6,676 bases of DNA, from positions 1 to 6,676 of the forward strand of contig JARYMD010000242.1 of NCBI GenBank assembly GCA_029907285.1. The letters run 5' to 3'. Position numbers and translations under genes: made by a program. The stretch comes from Verrucomicrobiota bacterium (GTDB taxonomy: Bacteria > Verrucomicrobiota > Verrucomicrobiia > Limisphaerales > J093). The notes beneath the pieces were generated by a model. It made no database searches, was not told the DNA's origin, and saw nothing but the letters and a program-made list of their open reading frames with translations. Positions 1-6,030 of the stretch are shown here, piece after piece (position 1 is the stretch's first letter; every line of letters begins with the position of its first letter).

Positions 1-52
1 CTTACGTCGGCGGCTACGGTTCCACCGACTTACGTCGGCGGCTACGGTTCCA
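1..52. repeat. Two-copy tandem repeat, 28-base period, with small palindrome
   Basis: A 24-base unit beginning CTTACGTCGGCGGCTACGG occurs at 1-24 and again, identical, at 29-52, with a 4-base linker (CCGA). The junction forms a perfect stem: CCGAC (25-29), loop TTAC, GTCGG (34-38). On the minus strand the unit reads TGGAACCGTAGCCGCCGACG and so on. It lies about 120 bases beyond the stop of the YceI-like gene and is not part of a reading frame I would call coding. It looks like a GC-rich intergenic REP-like repeat. The window edge may cut off further copies to the left. Confidence 0.75.
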
Positions 53-104
53 GCCGGTTTGGTTTAATAGAGCCGTTCCGTCCAAAGGCGGGACTCTCAC
101 GCCA

Positions 105-190
105 TTGAACGCGCTGTCGAGCGCAGGTGGTCGGTCTGAGGCGGAACCTCGGCAATGGGCGATGGCAGTGACGTTCAAGGCGCTGTCGAG
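105..190. repeat. Weak direct repeat spanning the 3' end of the YceI-like gene
   Basis: The 17-mers at 105-121 and 174-190 match at 15 positions, sharing the exact core GCGCTGTCGAG at a 69-base offset. The second copy is the last few codons plus stop of the YceI-like gene. The first lies in its 3' flank. The similarity stops abruptly on both sides, so this could be a remnant of a small duplication or chance. The rest of 53-174 shows no gene. Only short, weak stems are visible there (for example GGCG...CGCC at 87-103 and GAGG...CCTC near 138-151), and none is followed by a T-run typical of a terminator. Confidence 0.25.
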
Positions 191-900
191 AGGCCAACAA
201 TCCATTCGAAGCGGATTGTGACTTCGTCACCGGTTTTTATGAGGCCCATTGCAAGCCGAGGCGCCGGGGGAGCGATCTTGAAATCCGTCATTTTGAGAGC
301 CTTTGTGCCGCTGAACTTGAGCCTGTCGCCGTCGAGGCGTTCCATGGTGACTTCCATTTCGATTGTGTTTGTGACGCCGGCGACCTGGAGTTGACCCTTG
401 GTGATGAACTTTGCGGGGGAACCAGATTCAGGGACCGGGTCTTTCACTGTCATGGAAGTGAGCTTGTAAGTGATGCGGGGGTTCTCGGCGGCGCGCATGG
501 CTTCGCGCATTACCTCGTCCATTTTTTCACGTCCGGCAAGGACGGTGCTTTTGAGGGAGGTGACCGGGATGAAGACCTCGACGTTTGGCGGGGGCGCCTT
601 GCCCTGGACGGATTGGACGGACTTCAGTGTGAGGTCGGTCCGGAAAGCGGGTTCGACTTCAAATGAACCGCCGATGATTTTTCCCTCGGTGATCCAGTCA
701 TGAACAGTCGAGGTGCCCTCGATTGTGACTTTTGCGCCGCCGGGTTTGGAAACGTAACGGAGGGTTTCTGCGGCGAACAAATCGCAAGACCATGCGGCCA
801 ATGCTACAGCCAGCGAGAACATCAATTTTGTCGTTGCTGTCGTTCGTGTTCTCACTGGTGAGTGCGGATTTGGATTGAGATTGCATGTTGTCCTTGTCAT
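175..900 (-). CDS. Exported YceI-like (lipocalin-fold) protein
   Basis: This 241-residue protein starts with an export signal and continues as a YceI-like domain. Residues 1-25 are a basic, Thr/Arg-rich stretch. Residues 26-44 are hydrophobic and Ala-rich, with likely cleavage near FAAE (42-45). The domain then runs to the end. GTSTVHDWITEG (62-73) is the first-strand motif, followed by the conserved helix region with MDEVMREAMRAAENP (127-141), then KGQLQVAGVTNTIEMEV (168-184) and the C-terminal strands. YceI proteins form a lipocalin-like barrel that binds polyisoprenoids, including quinone-like molecules, in the periplasm. The start is uncertain. ATG at 900 leaves a 31-base gap to the oxidoreductase gene. 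GTG at 855 would give a shorter, more typical signal peptide. TTG at 984 would overlap the neighbour by 53 bases. No start has a good Shine-Dalgarno sequence. It is probably the last gene of the operon. The family call is fairly sure; the ligand is unknown. Confidence 0.82.
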   Translation of the reverse strand: MTRTTCNLNPNPHSPVRTRTTATTKLMFSLAVALAAWSCDLFAAETLRYVSKPGGAKVTIEGTSTVHDWITEGKIIGGSFEVEPAFRTDLTLKSVQSVQGKAPPPNVEVFIPVTSLKSTVLAGREKMDEVMREAMRAAENPRITYKLTSMTVKDPVPESGSPAKFITKGQLQVAGVTNTIEMEVTMERLDGDRLKFSGTKALKMTDFKIAPPAPRLAMGLIKTGDEVTIRFEWIVGLSTAP

Positions 901-931
901 AGGTGAGCAGTGAGGCCAATCGGACGATGGT

Positions 932-2401
932 TCAACCCAACTCAAAAACGGCGGCGTCAATCGTGATTCTTTGATTCCCGGCAATGGCCTGATTGGCTTT
1001 CAAGGCGGTGACTGTTGCCTCGTAACCCTCGGCCCAACCGGGCGCAGGCACGCGTGTTTTGGCGATTTCCTCGAGGTACTGTTTCAGAGCATTGGTGTCA
1101 GAGGGATCGTACGCGGACGTGAAATCGCGGATTGCGGCCTGATGATTGTATGAATTGATGACGAAAGCTTCCAATGCATACTGCAATGGGGATTTGGGGT
1201 CTTGAGGTACTTCGGCGGGTTTCGCTGTCTGATTTGGCATGGCTTTGCTGTAGCCTGCCGCAAGGACGATCCCGGTGGACTTGTAAAACTGTTCTTTTAT
1301 GGCATTGATCTCCCAACCGAGTTGCGGGGCGTCAATTTCCCGGAACATCCACGCGCGCCGATCCCTCAACATGATGGCGCAATCGCTGCCGAAAAACAGG
1401 TTAAGTTCGGCGTCGAATGAATTGCCCAATGTGGCCTCGTAGGTGAGAAAAAGGCCGCCCGGGTATTCGAAAACTGCGACGACATTGTCTGGGACGGTGC
1501 GGCCGTCACGCCATTGGCGGAGCGATCCGAATCCGGTGACTGCCGTCGGCCTGAGCATGAAAAACCAATTTGCGAGGTCGATCTGGTGAATGCCGATCTC
1601 GCCGACAAGCCCCGGCGAAACGGCATGATCAAGCCGCCAATTGACATCCTTTTGTCGCTCGGGTGTTGGGGCGGCGGCGCGCCAGCTTTGTTTCTTGTGG
1701 TATTGCTGTCTGGCTTTGATGGGACGGCCAAGAACGCCGGTTCGAATCGAGGTGGCAAGGTTGAGCACCTGCCGGTCGGCGCGGTTTTGGAGGCCAGCCT
1801 GGAAATTGACCTTGATTGTTTCTTTGGCTGCCTTGGCGATTGCGCAGGCGTCTTCGATGTTTGCCGCCAGAGGGGCCTCACAATAAACGTGTTTTCCGGC
1901 CTTGATCGCATCCAGAACGATATCGCGATGGAGGTGTGATGGTGTGGCAACGATGACACCTTCGACCTTGGAATCCGCGAGCAAGTCGCGATAGTTTTCG
2001 AATTGCTTTGCCTCGGGTGCGAGCGTGGCGGCGCGTTTGAGGGCTGCGGGATATGTATCGCACACGGCGACCACTGGCGCATTTGGGAGGACGGACGCAG
2101 TTTTGAGCAATTCACGGCCCCAAGGGCCGCAGCCGATCAGGCCCAAATTGACCGGCGGCGATTGGCCCTTGTAATCAGTAGCACTGTCAGTGCCGGATAC
2201 GGGCGCGTTTGTGTCTGCCGCGTTGCCTTTTCCGGCCAAGGGTGTGCCGGCAAGCGCAAGGATCGCAACAGAACCATCCTTGATAAACTCCCGGCGGGTT
2301 ACCTCCGCCGGGCAAGAGTCATAAGCTGTGTGGTGAGGCAGTTTAGGTAGTTTCACTTTTGAGGGAATAATGAAACCCTGTGCATCGCGCTTTGCAAGCA
2401 C
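932..2401 (-). CDS. Tat-exported Gfo/Idh/MocA family oxidoreductase
   Basis: This 489-residue NAD(P)-dependent sugar oxidoreductase-like protein is probably exported folded. A twin-arginine motif TRREFIK (35-41) precedes a hydrophobic stretch (43-56), so a Tat signal is likely, with cleavage near residues 60-62. The Rossmann domain has the glycine motif GLIGCGPWG (87-95) and acidic D115 at the end of strand 2, followed by VATPSHLHRD (151-160) and GKHVYCEAPLA (169-179). The C-terminal domain has GEIGIHQIDLANWF (267-280). Two usual catalytic positions differ: EKP is EAP (A176 in place of Lys), and the Asp four residues before His272 is Glu268. His272 is kept. Relatives oxidise inositols, glucose or C3 of glycosides. 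The adjacent ThuA/DUF1080 gene suggests C3 oxidation of a glycoside, which is inference. The start is GTG at 2401, the first possible start after an in-frame stop. It leaves an unusually long segment before the twin Arg, so a start further in is possible (GTG for V16, position 2356). No clear ribosome site is visible. Confidence 0.92.
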   Translation of the reverse strand: MLAKRDAQGFIIPSKVKLPKLPHHTAYDSCPAEVTRREFIKDGSVAILALAGTPLAGKGNAADTNAPVSGTDSATDYKGQSPPVNLGLIGCGPWGRELLKTASVLPNAPVVAVCDTYPAALKRAATLAPEAKQFENYRDLLADSKVEGVIVATPSHLHRDIVLDAIKAGKHVYCEAPLAANIEDACAIAKAAKETIKVNFQAGLQNRADRQVLNLATSIRTGVLGRPIKARQQYHKKQSWRAAAPTPERQKDVNWRLDHAVSPGLVGEIGIHQIDLANWFFMLRPTAVTGFGSLRQWRDGRTVPDNVVAVFEYPGGLFLTYEATLGNSFDAELNLFFGSDCAIMLRDRRAWMFREIDAPQLGWEINAIKEQFYKSTGIVLAAGYSKAMPNQTAKPAEVPQDPKSPLQYALEAFVINSYNHQAAIRDFTSAYDPSDTNALKQYLEEIAKTRVPAPGWAEGYEATVTALKANQAIAGNQRITIDAAVFELG

Positions 2402-2428
2402 CGCGTCGGTACGGGGCGGCTGCGACGT

Positions 2429-2454
2429 TGGCCCGGCGGTTTGACACCGGGCCA
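2429..2454 (-). other. Strong hairpin between the first two operon genes
   Basis: There is a perfect 8-base-pair stem, TGGCCCGG (2429-2436) with CCGGGCCA (2447-2454), and a 10-base loop. It fills the middle of the 75-base gap between the ThuA/DUF1080 stop (2477) and the oxidoreductase start (2401), and its base is about 27 bases from that start codon. On the transcribed strand no U-run follows, so it is not a standard intrinsic terminator. An mRNA processing or stability element, a partial attenuator, or a structure affecting translation of the downstream gene are all possible. An alternative small pairing (GGT 2438-2440 with ACC 2446-2448) competes with it. The structure is clear in the sequence; its role is inferred. 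Confidence 0.55.
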
Positions 2455-2476
2455 GAATTCATGAGCAGCGACAAGT

Positions 2477-3820
2477 TTAGGGCAACTCCTTGATCCTGAT
2501 ATTTCGGAACGCGACGTTGCCGTGATCGCCCTGGAGGAAAATGCTGCCCGGTTCATTGACACGGTCATCGAGCTGGCCGCCGGTTGGGCGATCGACCGTG
2601 GCGTTGTCGATGATTTTCTCGCCGTTGAGTATTACAGTGACCTTGTTGCCCATGATGGTCGCCTCGACCTCCTGCCATTGGCCTGCCTTGCGCGAGGCCA
2701 TTTTTGAAGGCGCGATCAGGTTGTAGATCGAACCATTGCTTGTGCGGGACGGCGCTTTGGCATCGCCATCGTCCAGAATCTGGATTTCATGCCGGCCGCG
2801 GAGATAAAAACCGCTGTTGCTGTTTTTCGGCACCATGTATTCGAACCGGACGGTGAAATTCATGAATTTCGCGTCTGTGACGAGGTCGGTGCCGTGGCCG
2901 TCTTTTGGGACCTGGTTGACCAGCATGCCGTTTTGAGCGCTCCAGCTCTTGGTGCCGTCGGGATTGCGATAGTGCCAGCCGGTGAGGTCTTCACCATTAA
3001 AGAGCGGCTTGAACCCTTCGCGGAGTTCAGCCTCGCTGAGTTTGACGCGTTTGCTGACTGGCTTGGCGTCGCCGGGTTCAAGTCCGACCGCCCACAGAAT
3101 GGCGCCGAGATAATGCTGTTTGATGTCGGGTCTTTCTGCGACGTCTTTGCGATGTCCGAGAGACGAGTACAGCACCCGGCCCCGGCCGTACTCTTTGCAC
3201 CATGCGATGGGGTAATCGCCCGGGGTCCCGTAATTGGGGTGCTTGTCGAGCGTGAGCAGCCCGTGAACCTTGCTCCGGTTAAAGTTTTTGAGCAGGTAGA
3301 TTTCGTCCATGACACGGAAGGTTTTCGGGAAATGGCGTGTTGCTGGGTGAGAGGCGTCTTCGACAATGACTTCGACTTCGACCTGTTCGTGGTGGGTCTG
3401 GAACTGGCCGCCGATCATGTCGATGTATTCCGGGAAACCTGCGAATGTGTCTGTTGCGGCATGAAACCCGACGAACCCCTTCCCTGACTCGATCCAGTCG
3501 AGAAAACCCTGTTTGTCTGGCAAAGGAAGGTCGCCAGTCGTGTTGTTGAAGACGACTGCGTCGTACTTGTCCAGTGCGGCACGCGTCATTTTCTCCGCCA
3601 TTTCCTGGTCTGTTCTGACGTAATCCACGCTGAACTTGCCGGATTGCTGAGCAAGCTCTCCAAGCACCTTGTCAACAGTGGGAATAACATCGTGTCGGAA
3701 ACCTTTTGTCACCGAGACGACCAGCACCTGCTTTTGCGCTGCGCTTGCGCTCATCAGGAGAGCAACACCAGTGAGACAAGCTGCGAAACGAACCAGATTC
3801 TTGGGGAATTCAGTTTTCAT
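2477..3820 (-). CDS. Secreted ThuA-like domain fused to DUF1080 (3-keto-disaccharide hydrolase) domain
   Basis: This 447-residue secreted protein has two domains. The signal peptide is K2...K7, R11 and a hydrophobic core (12-23), with cleavage around SASAA (24-28). The ThuA-like, glutamine-amidotransferase-type domain (about 30-247) contains KGFRHD (39-44), GFHAATDTF (118-126), GGQFQTHHE (137-145), DEIYLL (172-177) and YSSLGH (218-223). The DUF1080 beta-sandwich (about 269-446) starts with the hallmark GFKPLFNGEDLTGW (269-282) and has NSGFYLRGRHEIQILD (335-350) and the closing GDHGNVAFRNIRIKEL (431-446). ThuA acts with a Gfo/Idh/MocA dehydrogenase in trehalose use through 3-keto sugars. DUF1080 proteins cleave 3-keto-glycosides. 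Carrying both domains in one chain beside an oxidoreductase gene points to a 3-keto-sugar route; the substrate is unknown. I chose ATG at 3820 because it begins a textbook signal peptide. GTG at 3844 would add eight residues. It is probably the first gene of the operon. Confidence 0.93.
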   Translation of the reverse strand: MKTEFPKNLVRFAACLTGVALLMSASAAQKQVLVVSVTKGFRHDVIPTVDKVLGELAQQSGKFSVDYVRTDQEMAEKMTRAALDKYDAVVFNNTTGDLPLPDKQGFLDWIESGKGFVGFHAATDTFAGFPEYIDMIGGQFQTHHEQVEVEVIVEDASHPATRHFPKTFRVMDEIYLLKNFNRSKVHGLLTLDKHPNYGTPGDYPIAWCKEYGRGRVLYSSLGHRKDVAERPDIKQHYLGAILWAVGLEPGDAKPVSKRVKLSEAELREGFKPLFNGEDLTGWHYRNPDGTKSWSAQNGMLVNQVPKDGHGTDLVTDAKFMNFTVRFEYMVPKNSNSGFYLRGRHEIQILDDGDAKAPSRTSNGSIYNLIAPSKMASRKAGQWQEVEATIMGNKVTVILNGEKIIDNATVDRPTGGQLDDRVNEPGSIFLQGDHGNVAFRNIRIKELP

Positions 3821-3848
3821 GATTTTTGCTAATCTGTTTGGCACACCA

Positions 3849-3878
3849 TTTACAGTGGAGAGACGTTTCTCTTGTCAC
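3849..3878 (-). promoter_or_regulatory. Candidate promoter of the ThuA/oxidoreductase/YceI operon, with palindrome in spacer
   Basis: On the minus strand GTGACA (plus 3873-3878, 5/6 to the -35 consensus) and TGTAAA (plus 3849-3854, 4/6 to the -10 consensus) are 18 bases apart, ending 28 bases upstream of the ATG at 3820. The spacer contains a perfect palindrome, AGAGA-CGTT-TCTCT on the plus strand (3859-3872), a position where a repressor could block polymerase. It lies in the only sizeable gap (134 bases) before the operon. The consensus matches are modest, so this is a candidate only. Confidence 0.35.
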
Positions 3879-3908
3879 CGGCATTCATTTAGCGCCAATA
3901 ACCACAAA

Positions 3909-3944
3909 CGGCAAGACGAATGGTTGCGCATTTGAAGCTTGCCG
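3909..3944 (-). terminator. Possible terminator hairpin behind the radical SAM gene
   Basis: A perfect 7-base-pair stem, CGGCAAG (3909-3915) with CTTGCCG (3938-3944), encloses a 22-base loop 10 bases after the stop of the radical SAM gene. On the transcribed strand it is followed by TTTGTGGTTATT, which is T-rich but not an uninterrupted T-run. The long loop weakens the case. Its position between the radical SAM gene and the candidate operon promoter supports a transcription boundary here. Confidence 0.35.
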
Positions 3945-3954
3945 ATTCCGCACT

Positions 3955-4914
3955 TCAAAACGTGCGGCGCTCGTCGAACCGTGACAGGCCTGCCGCACGG
4001 GCGGCGCGCATCGCATTGACATACTCCTCGATGGTCAAAGTGCGGCAAAGTTCGCGCGGGTACTTGCCAAGCTGCGCACGGAGAAGTGCGCCGTCGGGGT
4101 GATACTGATTCATTATGTTAATGTAGGTCTTCGGGGATATTTCGGTGGCCAGCCACGAAGCGATTTCCGATGTGCCAGCCATGCCGTTGGGCAGGACAAG
4201 GTGCCGGATCAACAACCCGCGCCTGGCAAGACCGCGGGCGTCGAGTTTGAGTACGCCAACCTGCCGGTGCATTTCGCGAATGGCCTGGCGAGCCACTTCT
4301 GGATAATCCGGAGCCGCGGAAAGCAAACCGGCCTTTTCGGCATCCCAATACTTGAAATCGGGCATGTAAATATCGACCACACCGTCAAGCCACTTGAGCG
4401 CCTGCACCGAATCGTAGCCCCCACTGTTATAGACGATCGGCAGTCGCAAGCCTTGCTGCGCCGCGAGTGCAGTTGCTTCAAGCATTTGAGGAACAACGTG
4501 GCTTGGGCTTACCCAATTGATGTTGTGCGCACCGGCCTCTTGGAGTTCGAGCATCATCGCGGCAATGTCACTTGCGGTCACTTCGCGACCTGAATCGCAT
4601 TGGCTTATATCCCAGTTTTGACAGAATACGCATCGCAAGTTGCAGCCCGAAAAGAATATCGTTCCGGAACCACCCCATCCGCGCAGGCAATCTTCCTCGC
4701 CAAGGTGGGGAAAATAGCTGGCGACCCTCGCCATGCGGCCTGTGCGGCAAAACCCCCGCTTGTTTTCCAGGCGGTTTACATTGCAGCGACGCGGGCAAAC
4801 CCGGCACTCGGCGAGCTGACTGATCGCTTCATGGGCGCGTTTCTCCAGCACACCGGTTTCGAGCAGGGCAGTATATGCCGGGTAACTCTGGCTTGCGTTG
4901 GCAGTGGCTGCCAT
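3955..4914 (-). CDS. Radical SAM protein of the PflX/COG1313 (pyruvate formate-lyase activase-like) group
   Basis: This 319-residue cytoplasmic iron-sulfur enzyme lacks a signal peptide. The radical SAM cluster motif CNLRCVFC (C91, C95, C98) lies in FFSGCNLRCVFCQNWDIS (87-104) and would bind the [4Fe-4S] cluster that cleaves S-adenosylmethionine. Upstream is a second cysteine set, C37-x2-C40-x3-C44...C56, in AECRVCPRRC (35-44) and GFCRTG (54-59), which is typical of this group. NINWVSPSHVVP (131-142), VYNSGGYDS (161-169) and DIYMPDFKYW (181-190) are further family blocks. RHLVLPNG (237-244) and NIMNQYHP (266-273) mark the C-terminal half. The group resembles glycyl-radical-enzyme activases, but its substrates are mostly unknown, and no glycyl radical enzyme or MEMO1/AMMECR1 partner is visible here. 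ATG at 4914 gives a sensible N-terminus; GGTGGT directly abuts it, too close for a normal ribosome site. The upstream glycosyltransferase ends 88 bases away, so co-transcription is possible but uncertain. Confidence 0.9.
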   Translation of the reverse strand: MAATANASQSYPAYTALLETGVLEKRAHEAISQLAECRVCPRRCNVNRLENKRGFCRTGRMARVASYFPHLGEEDCLRGWGGSGTIFFSGCNLRCVFCQNWDISQCDSGREVTASDIAAMMLELQEAGAHNINWVSPSHVVPQMLEATALAAQQGLRLPIVYNSGGYDSVQALKWLDGVVDIYMPDFKYWDAEKAGLLSAAPDYPEVARQAIREMHRQVGVLKLDARGLARRGLLIRHLVLPNGMAGTSEIASWLATEISPKTYINIMNQYHPDGALLRAQLGKYPRELCRTLTIEEYVNAMRAARAAGLSRFDERRTF

Positions 4915-4934
4915 ACCACCAAAACATTAGTCTC

Positions 4935-5005
4935 TAACCCGGCAATCTCCCCGTCTTCCGCGCCAAATGAACGCAAAGCTTCATTCCGGTGAGATTCCCC
5001 GGTTA
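4935..5005. repeat. Palindromic repeat element, copy A
   Basis: Two arms (4935-4953 and 4987-5005) are reverse complements at 16 of 19 positions, around a 33-base spacer. The right arm reads CGGTGAGATTCCCCGGTT. An 18-base stretch, CTTCATTCCGGTGAGATT (4979-4996), recurs exactly at 6430-6447 in copy B, and the whole element has nearly the same length as B. It fills most of the gap between the glycosyltransferase and radical SAM genes, and its right end is the TAA stop of the glycosyltransferase. It could act as a transcription terminator or mRNA-stabilising stem, or be a non-autonomous mobile repeat. Confidence 0.65.
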
Positions 5006-5980
5006 AGCGGGTGTCTTCTGGATCAATTTAAGGCATGCGTCAAGGACAGCCTCAACTTCCAGTGCGCTGATTCCGCCCGGGTTCGCCAGCAGTGTTACAT
5101 TTGCGCCGAGTGGCCGCCAGACTGACGGGGCTGTCGGACCCCAGAGCGCCAGTGTTTCAACGCCCAATGCGGCGGCGAGGTGTGTGATGCCTGAGTCGTG
5201 TCCGACGAAAGCCGAAGCGGATTGGAGGAGTTCGGCGAGGCGGGTTAATGAAAGATTTCGAGCCAGTTTGAGCCTGTCTTTGGGCCACAGGCCGGCGAGG
5301 CGATCCGCGCGCTGGCCTTCGGCTTCGCCGGCAATCATCAACAGGCGGCAGTTTGTCCTCTTTGCCAACTGATCCAGCAGGTTCACCCACGAATCTTCAG
5401 GCCAGTTTTTTCGTGCGCTGCCGCTGCCGGGGTGGACAGCAAGCGTCGGAATTGCGTGTTCCGTGTCGAGCGCCTGCTTCGTGATCGGAATGCGCAATCT
5501 GGGAACCGGGTCAGGGTTGTCAAAGCCAAGGCATTGGAGTGGTTCGAGAAGGGTTATTGTTGCGTGTTGCGGGGCGTGTTCATCGGGCTGGTGGCATCCG
5601 CGCAAATAGGTCGCCTCCGAAAGCCTCCTGACATTTTCCTGGAATATGCAGTCCGGATCGTAAATGTAAGAAATGACCAAATCGAATTGGTGGAAGAACT
5701 GCGCCACGGATTCAGGAAAGGCTCCGCTTTTGACGAACATGTGGCTCAGCAGTGGCGACTCGATTGTGTAAACGGCGTCGGCAAGACCGCCGGCAACGGC
5801 CAGTTCGGCTATGTGTGGGTATCCGAGAACATCGATCGCCGCTTTCGGCCAGCGTTTGCGAAGCGCGGCCAGCACCGGCAATGTCAGAATGAAATCGCCG
5901 ATTGCGCCGCCTCGGACAACAAGTATTCGCGTTGGCGAGTTTGGGAAATGCACGAATTGATGATGCCGAGTTTGGCGCAA
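5003..5980 (-). CDS. Glycosyltransferase family 9 (heptosyltransferase-like)
   Basis: This 325-residue GT-B fold transferase is of the ADP-heptose:LPS heptosyltransferase type, likely acting at the cytoplasmic face of the inner membrane in lipopolysaccharide or surface glycan assembly. The N-terminal Rossmann domain opens with RILVVRGGAIGDFILTLPVL (18-37), the family hallmark for the acceptor side. The C-terminal nucleotide-sugar domain has AVHPGSGSARKNWP (181-194), RLLMIAGEAEG (212-222), FVGHDSGITHLAAALGV (258-274) and ALWGPTAPSVWRPLG (278-292), where the D-S-G-x-T-H segment and the WGPT loop line the donor site. The length is normal. The sugar donor cannot be told; family 9 is not limited to heptose. 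The first start after an in-frame stop is TTG at 5980. GTG at 5953 would begin nine residues later, closer to the domain start, and is nearly as likely. Neither has a Shine-Dalgarno sequence. The stop codon lies inside repeat copy A. Confidence 0.92.
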   Translation of the reverse strand: MRQTRHHQFVHFPNSPTRILVVRGGAIGDFILTLPVLAALRKRWPKAAIDVLGYPHIAELAVAGGLADAVYTIESPLLSHMFVKSGAFPESVAQFFHQFDLVISYIYDPDCIFQENVRRLSEATYLRGCHQPDEHAPQHATITLLEPLQCLGFDNPDPVPRLRIPITKQALDTEHAIPTLAVHPGSGSARKNWPEDSWVNLLDQLAKRTNCRLLMIAGEAEGQRADRLAGLWPKDRLKLARNLSLTRLAELLQSASAFVGHDSGITHLAAALGVETLALWGPTAPSVWRPLGANVTLLANPGGISALEVEAVLDACLKLIQKTPA

Positions 5981-6030
5981 GCTTTCAAAAGCTTTGGCTG
6001 TTTGGCGGGTGATTCAAGGTGATGCACAGC

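Noticed and set aside
14..230. Two overlapping minus-strand frames of 62-63 codons at the left end
   Set aside because: They start inside the end of the YceI-like gene and run into the tandem repeat. No ribosome site or domain.
1514..1939. 141-codon plus-strand frame
   Set aside because: It is antisense to the oxidoreductase core, including the region that encodes the EAP motif.
1366..2115. 249-codon minus-strand frame within the oxidoreductase gene
   Set aside because: It runs in another frame inside a gene with clear Gfo/Idh/MocA motifs. Its Arg/Ser/Pro-rich translation is typical of an out-of-frame reading.
2789..3487. 232-codon open frame on the plus strand
   Set aside because: It is wholly antisense to the ThuA–DUF1080 gene, has no recognisable motif, and its composition follows from the GC-rich codon use of the real gene.
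4099..4593. 164-codon plus-strand frame
   Set aside because: It is antisense to the radical SAM gene and has no domain or ribosome site of its own.
5432..6022. 196-codon plus-strand frame
   Set aside because: It is antisense to the glycosyltransferase, whose family motifs are unmistakable on the other strand.
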